From positions 1-36,125 of the forward strand of contig NZ_BCVJ01000017.1 of assembly GCF_001591685.1 (NCBI RefSeq): 36,125 bases of DNA. Direction: 5' to 3'. Each line of letters opens with the position of its first letter. Within the stretch, counting starts at the first letter, position 1. The stretch comes from Ligilactobacillus murinus DSM 20452 = NBRC 14221. Its GTDB lineage: Bacteria > Bacillota > Bacilli > Lactobacillales > Lactobacillaceae. The position numbers and the translations under genes were made by a program. Of the stretch, positions 25,964 to 34,610 are shown piece by piece. The notes beneath the pieces were generated by a model, which saw only the letters and a list, made by a program, of their open reading frames with translations, did not search any database and had not been told where the DNA came from.

Positions 25964-27767
25964 TTCGTGGCAAGAAAAGTATAAAAAACCGTTTGGAGCG
26001 ATCAAAGTTGATCGACCGGTAGAATTCATGCTTGAAGCCTATGACGTTGATGTTACTAGTGTTGAACTTTACGTCTATGCCGATGGAAAGTTGATCCCAG
26101 AGATCGTCATAATGGAAAATAAGAGTTCAGGGCGTTATTATGCAACCTATATCCCGAGAAAAAGTGGCTTGTATTTCTATTACTTTAAACTGGTGATCCG
26201 GCAACATGAACATGAACTTGTACGCTATTACTGTGCTAATGACGGAGGGCAAGGACAGTTGGTCGAGAGTAGCGAAATATTGGAAAATAATTCATACCAG
26301 CTGACCTGCTATGACAAAACGGTCAATGCCCCTGAATGGTATCAAAATGGGATCTGTTATCAGATCTTTCCCGACCGTTTTTATAATGGAAATCTAGATG
26401 GTTATATTGAAGGTAAAAAGCGAGATACCTTTATTTATGCAACGATCCAAGATGATCCGATGTACATCAGAAATCACGATGGCAGTATTGCCCGCTGGGA
26501 TTTCTATGGTGGAAATCTCAAAGGGATCATCAAAAAGATCCCGTATCTAAAAAAATTAGGTATTTCGATCATTTATTTGAATCCGATCTTTGAAGCGGCA
26601 AGTAATCACCGTTATGATACTAGCGATTATTTCAAGATCGATCCGATGTTGGGCAATGAAAAAGTCTTTAAGGAATTATTGACTAAGTTGCACAAAGCTG
26701 GGATCCACTTGATCTTAGATGGAGTCTTCTCACATGTAGGACGTAACAGTAAGTACTTTAACTTTAATGGCAACTACGGTGAACATGTTGGGGCTGCACG
26801 GGATAAGAACAGCGAGTATTATCCATGGTTTAGTTTTGAACGCTATCCCGACAAGTACCGTTGTTGGTGGGGCAATGCAGATCTCCCAGTGGTAGATAAG
26901 AACAATCCTCAGTTTCAACAGTTCATCTACGGCGAAAAGAACAGTGTTTTAGCTAAATGGAATCAATTAGGCGTAGATGGTTGGCGCTTAGATGTCGCTG
27001 ACGAGTTACCTGATCCATTTATTGCTAAGATCCGTAAGAATTTAGACGGTTATCGTGATCGCTTGTTATTAGGTGAAGTTTGGGAAGATGCTTCTAATAA
27101 AGTTGCTTATAGTCAACGGCGCCACTATGTCAAAGGTGACGAGTTAGATGGTGTCATGAACTATCCTTTACGCGAAGCGATCTTAGACTTATTAGAACAA
27201 AAGCGTTCCGCTGAGACGATCGCTAAAGAGATGATGAAATTACGGGAAAATTATCCATTAGACTTTTATCTAAATTCGCTCAATAATATCGGGACCCATG
27301 ATACAAAGCGGGTCTTGACCGCTTTGGGGGGCGATGTGACTAAAGTCAAGCGTGCTTTTGAATTACTTTTCATGTTCCCAGGGGTACCATGTATCTATTA
27401 TGGTGATGAGGTCGGTTTGCCTGGTGGAACTGATCCAGATAATAGACGCTTTTATCCTTGGGGGCGTGAAGATCACGGCCTTTTGGAGCACGTACGTTCA
27501 TTGACGGCTAAACGTCAAGCTGAACCTGCTTTGATCAAAGGAGAATTGACTTTGCTAGCTGGTGAAGGTTTCTTTGGAGTTGGGCGCTACCAAGCAGGAC
27601 GCAAAGTAGTCTATCTGTTGAATGCTAGTGAAAAAACAAATGGATTTTATGCTGATAAATTGCAACAATTCCATGATGAATGGAATCTGCGGGCAATGAT
27701 GACTAAGGCTAACGGTAAAGAATTTGGACCGTTTGAGAGTATCATGTTAACATCTGATAATTGTTAA
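25947..27767 (+). CDS. GH13 alpha-glucan hydrolase (neopullulanase/maltodextrinase-like)
   Basis: A 606-residue cytoplasmic GH13 enzyme; no signal peptide is seen. An N-terminal beta domain (about residues 1-125) precedes the barrel that begins NGICYQIFPDRFYNG. The catalytic triad reads Asp349 in DGWRLDVAD, Glu377 in LLGEVWE and Asp452 in NIGTHDTKR. The sequence resembles GH13_20-type neopullulanases and the 'amylopullulanase' placed last in glycogen operons of lactobacilli. The likely job is hydrolysis of limit dextrin or maltodextrin left by GlgP; whether it cuts alpha-1,4, alpha-1,6 or both cannot be read here. The ATG is 10 bases after AAGGGA inside the end of glgP. Confidence 0.88.
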   Translation: MYIHFDSWQEKYKKPFGAIKVDRPVEFMLEAYDVDVTSVELYVYADGKLIPEIVIMENKSSGRYYATYIPRKSGLYFYYFKLVIRQHEHELVRYYCANDGGQGQLVESSEILENNSYQLTCYDKTVNAPEWYQNGICYQIFPDRFYNGNLDGYIEGKKRDTFIYATIQDDPMYIRNHDGSIARWDFYGGNLKGIIKKIPYLKKLGISIIYLNPIFEAASNHRYDTSDYFKIDPMLGNEKVFKELLTKLHKAGIHLILDGVFSHVGRNSKYFNFNGNYGEHVGAARDKNSEYYPWFSFERYPDKYRCWWGNADLPVVDKNNPQFQQFIYGEKNSVLAKWNQLGVDGWRLDVADELPDPFIAKIRKNLDGYRDRLLLGEVWEDASNKVAYSQRRHYVKGDELDGVMNYPLREAILDLLEQKRSAETIAKEMMKLRENYPLDFYLNSLNNIGTHDTKRVLTALGGDVTKVKRAFELLFMFPGVPCIYYGDEVGLPGGTDPDNRRFYPWGREDHGLLEHVRSLTAKRQAEPALIKGELTLLAGEGFFGVGRYQAGRKVVYLLNASEKTNGFYADKLQQFHDEWNLRAMMTKANGKEFGPFESIMLTSDNC

Positions 27768-27769
27768 GC

Positions 27770-27812
27770 AAAATAGTGTTTAGAGGAGTGATCTTCTAGA
27801 CACTATTTTTTT
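27770..27812 (+). terminator. Terminator of the glycogen operon
   Basis: AAAATAGTGTTTAGAGGAG pairs with the following CTTCTAGACACTATTTTT, with wobble pairs near the top, and runs into seven T. It begins three bases after the last glg-operon stop. Confidence 0.88.
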
Positions 27813-27827
27813 GTGAGCGCGGTGTTT

Positions 27828-27881
27828 TTTACATAATCTTTACATAACGACCCAAATGTTTTTACAAAAAAGGCATAAAAT
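27828..27881 (+). promoter_or_regulatory. PhoP-type box and promoter of the pst operon
   Basis: TTTACA occurs at 27828-27833, 27839-27844 and 27861-27866. The starts are 11 and 22 bases apart, so all lie on the same face of the helix, with a degenerate unit in the 27850 position. This is the arrangement of PhoP boxes of Bacillus-type Pho regulons (TTHACA repeats every 11 bases). A candidate -10, TAAAAT at 27876-27881, follows without a normal -35, as expected for an activator-dependent promoter. No phoP/phoR genes are in the window. Confidence 0.7.
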
Positions 27882-27921
27882 TAAAGGTGTAATTAACTCT
27901 AATATTTTAGGAGAAATTAGG

Positions 27922-28815
27922 ATGAAAAAAGCAATTGTTAGTTTCGGAATGCTCTTTATGGCAGTCTTTTTTCTTGCGGGCTGTGCAGGACAAAAGAGTG
28001 ATAAACAAAATATTACGATCGTTGGGTCAACAGCCTTGCAGCCAATGGTAGAAATGGCGGCTGAAGAATATCAACGTGATCACAGTGATGTAAGTATCAC
28101 AGTCCAAGGTGGCGGTTCAGGTACAGGTTTGAGTCAGGTTCAAGCCGGGGCGGTCACGATCGGTAATTCAGATGTATTTGCTCGGGAATTACCCGGGATC
28201 AAACCTAAAGAACTAGTCGATCATACTGTAGCAGTTTTAGGACTAGCACCAGTTGTCAATAAAGATAGTGGCGTAAAACAAGTAACAATGGCGCAATTAC
28301 GTGGCATCTTTACCGGTAAATACACAAACTGGAAACAATTGGGTGGTAAAAATCAAAAGATCATGGTCATCAATCGTGCCCAAGGTAGTGGGACACGTGT
28401 TGCTTTTGAGAATAACGTGATGCAGGGGCAAAAAATGTTGAAAGCTCAAGAACAAGAATCAAATGGTACGGTACAACGTATGGTCGCAAGTACGCCTGGT
28501 GCGATCAGTTATTTGTCATTTTCATACATCAATAAAGATATGACGGCGCTAAAAGTGGATGGGGTCAAACCAACTGCTGAAAATGTCAAAGATAATTCTT
28601 GGAAGATCTGGGCGTATGAACATATGTATACGAAGGGCAAACCAGATAAAATGACAAAACGCTTTTTAGATTATATGTACTCAGATGTCGTACAAAAGAA
28701 TTTGGTGACAGCATTAGGTTACATTCCGATCAATGAGATGAAGATACAAAAAGATGCTAATAACCAAGTAACACCAATTATCACAGATGAGGTGAAACAA
28801 GATGGATCCAATTAG
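27922..28815 (+). CDS. pstS: Phosphate ABC transporter substrate-binding lipoprotein
   Basis: A 297-residue phosphate-binding lipoprotein. The signal peptide MKKAIVSFGMLFMAVFF ends in lipobox LAGC with the lipidated Cys21. Phosphate-binding loops GSTALQPM, GGGSGTGLSQVQAG and RAQGSGTR follow, all typical of PstS. Start choice: the frame extends 22 codons further to 27856, but only the ATG at 27922 gives a proper signal peptide and follows AGGAGAAATTAGG. It is the first gene of the pst operon and its end overlaps pstC by 14 bases. Confidence 0.95.
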   Translation: MKKAIVSFGMLFMAVFFLAGCAGQKSDKQNITIVGSTALQPMVEMAAEEYQRDHSDVSITVQGGGSGTGLSQVQAGAVTIGNSDVFARELPGIKPKELVDHTVAVLGLAPVVNKDSGVKQVTMAQLRGIFTGKYTNWKQLGGKNQKIMVINRAQGSGTRVAFENNVMQGQKMLKAQEQESNGTVQRMVASTPGAISYLSFSYINKDMTALKVDGVKPTAENVKDNSWKIWAYEHMYTKGKPDKMTKRFLDYMYSDVVQKNLVTALGYIPINEMKIQKDANNQVTPIITDEVKQDGSN

Positions 28816-29719
28816 AGAAAAAATTTTAAAACCGTCTAAGGAGACGCGTCAAGACTTCGTGGGTAAAACACTGAGTTATGCCAGCATTTTCTTGATCGTC
28901 GGAGTTGTGTTAGCGATCTTTTTATTTGTTGCTTCAAAGGGGATCGCGACTTTTACGCAAAATAAAGCTAGTTTAGTGGAATTTTTAACGGGAAGTGAAT
29001 GGAATCCAGGCGCTAATGGACCAAATGGGCGGCCACTAGTTGGGGCTTTACCAATGATCTTAGGCTCTTTTGGGGTAACCTTATTGGCTGCGCTATTTGC
29101 GACCCCATTTGCGATCGGGACAGCGCTTTACATGACTGAACTTTCGTCTAAAAGAAGTCAAAAGTTCATGCAAAGTGTCATCGAATTATTAGTTGGGATC
29201 CCATCAGTTGTTTACGGTTTTATCGGCTTGACGGTCGTTGTTCCTTTTGTGCGTGATCATTTTGGCGGTTCAGGTTATGGGATCTTGTCTGGGTCGTTTG
29301 TGCTCTTTGTGATGGTCTTACCAACGATCACTTCGATGACAGTTGACAGTTTGCGCGCTGTACCCAAGTATTATAAATCAGCTTCCCTAGCTTTAGGGGC
29401 AACTGAATGGCAAACGATCTATCGTGTCTTATTACGTGCAGCTTTGCCAGGGATCATGACTGCGATCGTCTTTGGGATGGCACGAGCTTTTGGTGAAGCG
29501 TTAGCCGTCCAAATGGTCATCGGTAATGCGACCCTGTTACCAGAAAGTTTATTGGCTCCGGCTTCGACCTTGACCAGTGTCTTGACGATGGGGATCGGTA
29601 ATACAGTTATGGGAACTGTTTCCAACAACGCTTTATGGTCATTAGCGTTAGTCCTCTTGTTGATGTCACTATTCTTCAACATTGCAGTGCGCTTTATCAG
29701 TCGGAAAGGAAAGATGTAA
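28802..29719 (+). CDS. pstC: Phosphate ABC transporter permease PstC
   Basis: A 305-residue integral membrane permease with six main helices. An N-terminal helix (about residues 25-48) precedes a periplasm-facing segment with the family's FLTGSEWNPG motif; the EAA-type cytoplasmic loop SLALGATEWQTIYRVLLRAALPGI contacts the ATPase. It starts inside the last codons of pstS, after GAGGTGAAACAAG, and pstA follows after 3 bases. Confidence 0.94.
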   Translation: MDPIREKILKPSKETRQDFVGKTLSYASIFLIVGVVLAIFLFVASKGIATFTQNKASLVEFLTGSEWNPGANGPNGRPLVGALPMILGSFGVTLLAALFATPFAIGTALYMTELSSKRSQKFMQSVIELLVGIPSVVYGFIGLTVVVPFVRDHFGGSGYGILSGSFVLFVMVLPTITSMTVDSLRAVPKYYKSASLALGATEWQTIYRVLLRAALPGIMTAIVFGMARAFGEALAVQMVIGNATLLPESLLAPASTLTSVLTMGIGNTVMGTVSNNALWSLALVLLLMSLFFNIAVRFISRKGKM

Positions 29720-29722
29720 TCT

Positions 29723-30610
29723 ATGAATACGAAAAAAGTAAATAAACTTGCTTTAGGTGTGATCAAATTGATCGCCGGGATCGTGGTCTTGATCTTAGCC
29801 TTTTTGATCGGACGGATCTTATTAAACGGTCTGCCCCATGTTTCGTGGCATTTCTTGACGACACCTTCACGTTCCTTTACTGCTGGTGGCGGGATCGGGA
29901 TCCAGTTGTTCAACTCCTTTTATCTATTGGTCTTGACACTATTGATCTCATTTCCACTTTCTTTGGGTGCAGGGATCTATCTAGCTGAATATGCACCTAA
30001 GAATCGTGTGACTGAAACGGTGAGAATGGCGATCGAAGTTTTGAGTTCTTTACCATCAGTGGTTGTTGGGTTGTTTGGCTTTCTGCTTTTTGTGGTCCAA
30101 TTCAAGATGGGCTTTTCGATCATCTCAGGTGCGATCGCCTTAACATTTTTCAACTTACCGCTATTGACGCGTAATGTTGAAGATTCATTAAATAACGTTC
30201 CTAAATTACAACGTGAAGCTGGCTTAGCCTTAGGTTTATCCAAATGGCATACAGTCACGAAGATCATTTTGCCTGAAGCTTTACCAGGGATCCTTACTGG
30301 GATCGTGCTTTGTGCCGGCCGTGTTTTTGGTGAAGCAGCTGCTTTGATCTATACTGCTGGTCAAAGTGCAACTAATATCGATTTTATGGATTGGAATCCA
30401 TTTAGTGAATCAAGTCCGCTCAATCTTTTCCGGCCAGCGGAAACTTTGGCGGTGCATATCTGGAAGATCAACTCCGAAGGGATCATGCCGGATGCTGAAC
30501 AGATCTCAGCTGGTGCGTCAGCTGTTTTGATCGTAGCGGTCTTGATCTTTAATTTATCGGCGCGTTATTTGGGCAATCGCTTGTACAAACGCTTGACTGC
30601 AAGTAAATAG
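29723..30610 (+). CDS. pstA: Phosphate ABC transporter permease PstA
   Basis: A 295-residue permease with six helices, partner of PstC. Family marks are FLTTPSRSFTAGGGIG after the first helix, LGAGIYLAEYAP, the SLPSVVVGLFGF segment and the EAA loop GLALGLSKWHTVTKIILPEALPGI. A GGAAAGGA box lies in the end of pstC. It has one of the highest densities of GATC in the window (about 22 by eye in 888 bases). Confidence 0.94.
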   Translation: MNTKKVNKLALGVIKLIAGIVVLILAFLIGRILLNGLPHVSWHFLTTPSRSFTAGGGIGIQLFNSFYLLVLTLLISFPLSLGAGIYLAEYAPKNRVTETVRMAIEVLSSLPSVVVGLFGFLLFVVQFKMGFSIISGAIALTFFNLPLLTRNVEDSLNNVPKLQREAGLALGLSKWHTVTKIILPEALPGILTGIVLCAGRVFGEAAALIYTAGQSATNIDFMDWNPFSESSPLNLFRPAETLAVHIWKINSEGIMPDAEQISAGASAVLIVAVLIFNLSARYLGNRLYKRLTASK

Positions 30611-30625
30611 ATGAGGAAGATGACA

Positions 30626-31435
30626 ATGAATGTAGGTAAATATGACTTAAATGAGACATCGATCTTAAAATTTGATCCAAAAGTTCAAGAAGTTGCGCTC
30701 TCGACCCATGATCTGCAAGTTTATTATGGTAACAAACATGCTTTTTTTGATGGCAACCTTCAATTTGAGCGCTATAAGATCACAGCTTTAGTTGGGGCCT
30801 CTGGGTCTGGGAAATCGACGTTCTTGCGTTCCTTGAACCGAATGAATGATGACGTAGCGACCGTGACAGGTGAGATCATGTATCGCGGGATCGATATCAA
30901 CTCCAAAAAGATCAACCTCTATGAGATGCGTAAACAGATCGGGATGGTTTTTCAACGGCCTAATCCATTTTCTAAATCGATCAAAGAAAACATCACGTTT
31001 GCTCTTAAGGAAAATGGGATCAAAGATAAACAAAAATTAGATGAGATCGTAGAAAAGAGCTTGCGTGGGGCTGCATTGTGGGATGAAGTCAAAGATGACT
31101 TGAATAAGAGTGCTTTGGCTTTATCTGGGGGGCAACAACAACGCCTTTGTATTGCCCGAGCGATCGCAATGGGGCCTGATATCTTATTGATGGACGAACC
31201 TTGTAGTGCGCTTGATCCGATCTCAACTTTAAAAGTTGAAGAAACGATGCTTGAATTAAAGAAAAAATATACGATCATCATTGTGACCCATAATATGCAA
31301 CAAGCTTCACGGGCAAGTGACTACACAGCCTTTTTCCACATGGGACATGTGATCGAATACGATAAGACAAAAAATATCTTTACCAATCCACGGATACAAG
31401 CAACTGAAGATTATATCTCAGGGAATTTTGGTTAG
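30626..31435 (+). CDS. pstB: Phosphate ABC transporter ATP-binding protein PstB (first copy)
   Basis: A 269-residue ATPase with Walker [11 protein letters not shown]-loop FQRPNPF, signature LSGGQQQR, Walker B LLMDEP and the H-loop THNM. The Walker B/D-loop region reads [10 protein letters not shown], with Cys where most have Thr. Three in-frame ATG codons (30611, 30620, 30626) are possible; only the last has GAGGA (30613-30617) at 8 bases, so it is preferred. A roughly 25-residue N-terminal extension precedes the ABC core. Tandem pstB genes are usual in lactic acid bacteria. Confidence 0.92.
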   Translation: MNVGKYDLNETSILKFDPKVQEVALSTHDLQVYYGNKHAFFDGNLQFERYKITALVGASGSGKSTFLRSLNRMNDDVATVTGEIMYRGIDINSKKINLYEMRKQIGMVFQRPNPFSKSIKENITFALKENGIKDKQKLDEIVEKSLRGAALWDEVKDDLNKSALALSGGQQQRLCIARAIAMGPDILLMDEPCSALDPISTLKVEETMLELKKKYTIIIVTHNMQQASRASDYTAFFHMGHVIEYDKTKNIFTNPRIQATEDYISGNFG

Positions 31436-31448
31436 GACGAGGTTTATC

Positions 31449-32210
31449 ATGGAAAAAGAAAAAATTATTACGAGTCAAAATGTTCATTTATACTATGGAC
31501 AAAAAGAAGCTTTAAAAGGGATCGATCTAGATTTTCCTAAATCTGGTATCCATGCGCTGATCGGTCCTTCAGGTTGTGGAAAGTCGACTTATCTGAGATG
31601 TTTGAATCGGATGAATGATTTGATCGATAATGTTAAAATTACAGGAGCGATCAAATTAGACGGCCAAGATATCTATAGTCCTAAGACGGATACGGTCGAA
31701 TTGCGCAAAAAAGTTGGTATGGTCTTTCAACAGCCTAATCCATTTCCGTTTTCGATCTATGAAAATGTTGTCTATGGTTTACGGATCGCTGGAGTCAAAG
31801 ATAAACAATTGTTGGATGAGCGGGTCGAAACAAGTTTGAAACAAGCGGCTGTGTGGGATGATGTTAAAGATGACTTGCATAAGAGTGCATTAGCCTTGTC
31901 AGGTGGACAACAACAACGGGTCTGCATTGCCCGGGTGCTTGCGGTCAAACCAGAAGTTATCCTATTAGATGAACCCACAAGTGCGCTTGATCCAGTTTCA
32001 AGTAATAAAGTCGAAGAGATGCTTTTGACGTTAAAAGATGATTATACTTGTATTATCGTGACCCATAATATGCAACAAGCTTCACGGATCTCAGATACGA
32101 CTTCATTTTTCTTGAATGGAAATTTGATCGAAACGGGACCGACGAAAAAAATTTTTGTTAATCCGAATAAAAAAGAGACTGATGACTATTTAAGCGGTCG
32201 CTTTGGTTAA
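31449..32210 (+). CDS. pstB: Phosphate ABC transporter ATP-binding protein PstB (second copy)
   Basis: A 253-residue ATPase with Walker [18 protein letters not shown]-loop, LSGGQQQR signature, Walker [12 protein letters not shown] and THNM H-loop. It is clearly paralogous to the first copy but shorter at the N-terminus and with the standard Thr in the D-loop. Start choice: the frame opens at 31428 inside the first copy, but ATG at 31449 follows ACGAGG at normal spacing. The two ATPases may form a heterodimer or be alternates; the sequence does not decide. Confidence 0.93.
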   Translation: MEKEKIITSQNVHLYYGQKEALKGIDLDFPKSGIHALIGPSGCGKSTYLRCLNRMNDLIDNVKITGAIKLDGQDIYSPKTDTVELRKKVGMVFQQPNPFPFSIYENVVYGLRIAGVKDKQLLDERVETSLKQAAVWDDVKDDLHKSALALSGGQQQRVCIARVLAVKPEVILLDEPTSALDPVSSNKVEEMLLTLKDDYTCIIVTHNMQQASRISDTTSFFLNGNLIETGPTKKIFVNPNKKETDDYLSGRFG

Positions 32211-32229
32211 TTGAACAAGGAGGAATTTT

Positions 32230-32895
32230 ATGCAACGCCATATTGATACTCAGATCCAAGCTTTACGTCAGGAATTTATCACAATGGGCCTTGAAGTTAA
32301 GGCGTCGCTTGAAAAAGCGATCAATTCACTTAAAGAAGATGATAAACAAGCTGCTAAAGAGGTTATCGAACACGACGAAGTGATCAACAATCACGAGACA
32401 CATTTAGAGAAAAAGACAGCTCAGATCATTGCGCTACAAAGTCCAGTAGCCGGTGATCTTCGTGAGATCATTTCGATCTTGAAAGCTAGTTCTGATTTAG
32501 AACGTTTAGCTGATCACGCCGTAAGTATCGCTAAGAATGTGTTATTACTCAAAGAAGAACGGCGTGACGATGAGATCGACATGATGATCGTCAAGATGGG
32601 TGATAATGTTTTAACGATGCTAGCAAGTATTTTGAAAGCATACACTGAAATGGATGAAAAATTAGCGATCAAGATCGCCGAAATGGATGCCGGTAATGAT
32701 GGGATCTTTTTGGATATCAGAAAGCGTGCGATGGGCTTAGTCAAGACGAATCCTAAATTTGCTGGTGAGGGCTTCGATTACTTGCAGATCGCTAATCACT
32801 TAGAACGATCAGGTGATTATATCACTAATATTGCGGAATGGATCGTATATACTAAAAAGGGTAAGATCACCGAATTAGGGCGCAACGATTTCTAA
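32230..32895 (+). CDS. phoU: Phosphate transport regulator PhoU
   Basis: A 221-residue all-helical cytoplasmic protein with two PhoU repeats, each a three-helix bundle. The metal-binding ExxxD-type motifs appear as SSDLERLADHAVSIAKN (about residues 85-101) and ANHLERSGDYITNIAEW (near 193-209). PhoU modulates the Pst transporter and the Pho two-component signal. AAGGAGG lies 6 bases before the ATG. It closes the pst operon; I see no hairpin with T-run between it and the aldolase gene. Confidence 0.95.
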   Translation: MQRHIDTQIQALRQEFITMGLEVKASLEKAINSLKEDDKQAAKEVIEHDEVINNHETHLEKKTAQIIALQSPVAGDLREIISILKASSDLERLADHAVSIAKNVLLLKEERRDDEIDMMIVKMGDNVLTMLASILKAYTEMDEKLAIKIAEMDAGNDGIFLDIRKRAMGLVKTNPKFAGEGFDYLQIANHLERSGDYITNIAEWIVYTKKGKITELGRNDF

Positions 32896-32968
32896 GGATT
32901 TTTACGCTAGCTTGATGAATTTTAATTAAAATCTTGGGAAAATAGTACGTTTTCTTAAGCAAGTGTGT

Positions 32969-32974
32969 TAAAAT
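32969..32974 (+). promoter_or_regulatory. Extended -10 promoter of the aldolase gene
   Basis: TGtTAAAAT (-10 TAAAAT at 32969-32974) with TG at 32966-32967, 54 bases before the aldolase start. The -35 (around TACGTT at 32946-32951) is weak. A perfect 14-base palindrome ATTTTAATTAAAAT at 32919-32932 lies just upstream. Confidence 0.45.
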
Positions 32975-33028
32975 GTATGTGTACTCGAAAGTGAGTAATT
33001 TACTGTAAAATCTTTAGGAGGCTGTTTT

Positions 33029-33895
33029 ATGTCATTCGTAAACGGTAGTGAAATTTTTTCTGCAGCTCGCAAGGGCCATTATGCAGTAGGTGCTTTTAAC
33101 ACAAATAACTTGGAATGGACACGTGCTATTCTTAAAGGCGCTCAAGAAAAGAACGTACCTGTATTGATCCAAGTATCAATGGGTGCTGCTAAGTACATGG
33201 GCGGTTACAAATTAGTTCGTGACTTAGTTGCAAGCGAAATGGAAGCAATGAACATCACTGTTCCAGTTGTTATGCACTTAGACCATGGTAACTACGAAGC
33301 TGCTAAGGAATGTATCGAAGCAGGTTTCTCATCAGTTATGTTTGATGGCCATGACTTACCATTTGAAGAAAACTTGGCTAAGACAAAAGAAATCGTTGAA
33401 TTAGCACATGCTAAAGGTATTTCTGTTGAAGCTGAAGTTGGTTCTATCGGTGGTGAAGAAGACGGTGTTGTTGGTGCTGGTGAATTAGCTGACGTTGAAG
33501 AAGCAAAACAAATTGCTGCACTTGGCGTTGACTACTTAGCATGTGGTATCGGTAACATCCACGGTCAATACCCAGCAAACTGGAAAGGTCTTAACTTTGA
33601 CCGCTTGAAGGAATTAGCAGACGCTATGCCAGATATGCCATTAGTATTGCACGGTGGTTCTGGTATCCCTCAAGAACAAGTTGTTAAAGCTATCTCAATG
33701 GGTGTTTCCAAGCTTAACATCAACACAGAATGCCAAATCGCATTTGCTGAAGCAACACGTAAGTACATCGAAGAAGGCAAGGATAAAGAAGGTAAAGGTT
33801 ACGACCCTCGTAAACTTCTTGCACCTGGTACACAAGCTATCACAGATACAGTTGAAGAAATCATCGATTGGATCGGTACACCAGAAGCTAAATAA
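33029..33895 (+). CDS. fba: Fructose-1,6-bisphosphate aldolase, class II
   Basis: A 288-residue zinc-dependent aldolase that splits fructose-1,6-bisphosphate into dihydroxyacetone phosphate and glyceraldehyde-3-phosphate. Motifs in order are GAFNTNNLEW, the HLDHGNYE zinc/catalytic motif, EAEVGSIGGEEDG, the GNIHGQYP zinc His, and LHGGSGIP plus KLNINTECQ for phosphate binding. AGGAGG lies 7-8 bases before the ATG. Codon choice differs from its neighbours: GAA, GGT, GCT and AAC dominate and GATC appears only twice, as expected for a very highly expressed glycolytic gene. It is followed by a strong bidirectional terminator. Confidence 0.96.
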   Translation: MSFVNGSEIFSAARKGHYAVGAFNTNNLEWTRAILKGAQEKNVPVLIQVSMGAAKYMGGYKLVRDLVASEMEAMNITVPVVMHLDHGNYEAAKECIEAGFSSVMFDGHDLPFEENLAKTKEIVELAHAKGISVEAEVGSIGGEEDGVVGAGELADVEEAKQIAALGVDYLACGIGNIHGQYPANWKGLNFDRLKELADAMPDMPLVLHGGSGIPQEQVVKAISMGVSKLNINTECQIAFAEATRKYIEEGKDKEGKGYDPRKLLAPGTQAITDTVEEIIDWIGTPEAK

Positions 33896-33905
33896 TCTAA
33901 AGATT

Positions 33906-33942
33906 AAAAAAGACTCTAGGAATTTTCCTAGGGTCTTTTTTT
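33906..33942. terminator. Bidirectional terminator between the aldolase and DUF1836 genes
   Basis: AGACTCTAGG (33911-33920) pairs with CCTAGGGTCT (33927-33936), flanked by A5 and T6-7. The stop codon of the converging DUF1836 gene touches its right edge. Confidence 0.9.
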
Positions 33943-34450
33943 AGATGTGATCGTGTTTACTTTTGTATTGCAATAGGTGTTCGCCGACCATTTTGTAGAT
34001 CACAGCATTGATGATCACGTGTTTTGTAAGTTTGCTCAATGATAGACTGTTAGCTAACGGTTGGGCATAACCGCCATTTTTAAGTGCTTGATTGAAGATC
34101 TGAGCAAAACTATTATAGGATTCCTTGATCGAAAATTCATGCAACAATTGCTCATTGTAATTTTTGATCGTTTCTAAAGGATAAACAGATTTTAGAAGAC
34201 TGATCACCAGTAATTCGGCTAAGTGAGTTGCATTGTACTTTTTCTTAACGGGACGTGACATGAGGCCTTTTTTGACATAACTGTTGATCATTGAAGGCGT
34301 CAAAGGTGCCCCTAAAAAGCCAGTCAAATAGCGATTGCCAAGATTGACCAATTGATCCATATATAGTTCGAAATCAGGAAAATCTTCCCAATAGGGCAAT
34401 CGTTTATTCGTGAAACTATCTAATTGCTTTTGGATATTTAACTTCTCCAT
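33941..34450 (-). CDS. DUF1836 domain protein
   Basis: A 169-residue soluble, largely helical protein of the DUF1836 family. The central part, PLTPSMINSYVKKGLMSRPVKKKYNATHLAELL, resembles a MerR-type winged helix-turn-helix, which has led to the idea that the family binds DNA; no target is known. Start choice: ATG at 34450 follows AAAGGACGAG; the frame stays open 14 codons further without a box. An extended -10 TGtTATAAT on the minus strand (TATAAT at 34486-34481) lies 31 bases upstream. Confidence 0.8.
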   Translation of the reverse strand: MEKLNIQKQLDSFTNKRLPYWEDFPDFELYMDQLVNLGNRYLTGFLGAPLTPSMINSYVKKGLMSRPVKKKYNATHLAELLVISLLKSVYPLETIKNYNEQLLHEFSIKESYNSFAQIFNQALKNGGYAQPLANSLSLSKLTKHVIINAVIYKMVGEHLLQYKSKHDHI

Positions 34451-34480
34451 CGTGCTCGTCCTTTTATCTAGTTTAAGTGT

Positions 34481-34486
34481 ATTATA
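34481..34486 (-). promoter_or_regulatory. Extended -10 promoter of the DUF1836 gene
   Basis: TGtTATAAT read on the minus strand, with TATAAT at 34486-34481. No good -35 is found. Confidence 0.5.
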
Positions 34487-34610
34487 ACACATTGTTCTAA
34501 AATTTATTGATCTTTAAAAACTTTTAAACTAGACTTTAAGTCTATATATAATTGACTTAAATATTTAAAGAGTGTAGACTGAAAATAGATTTTAGAAGGT
34601 GGTGTCAGAT

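Noticed and set aside
27856-27921. Upstream extension of PstS
   Set aside because: It would place 22 polar residues before the lipoprotein signal peptide and overlaps the Pho-type repeats.
29419-29913. 164-residue frame on the minus strand across pstC and pstA
   Set aside because: It covers the boundary of two clear permease genes and its composition is that of an antisense shadow.
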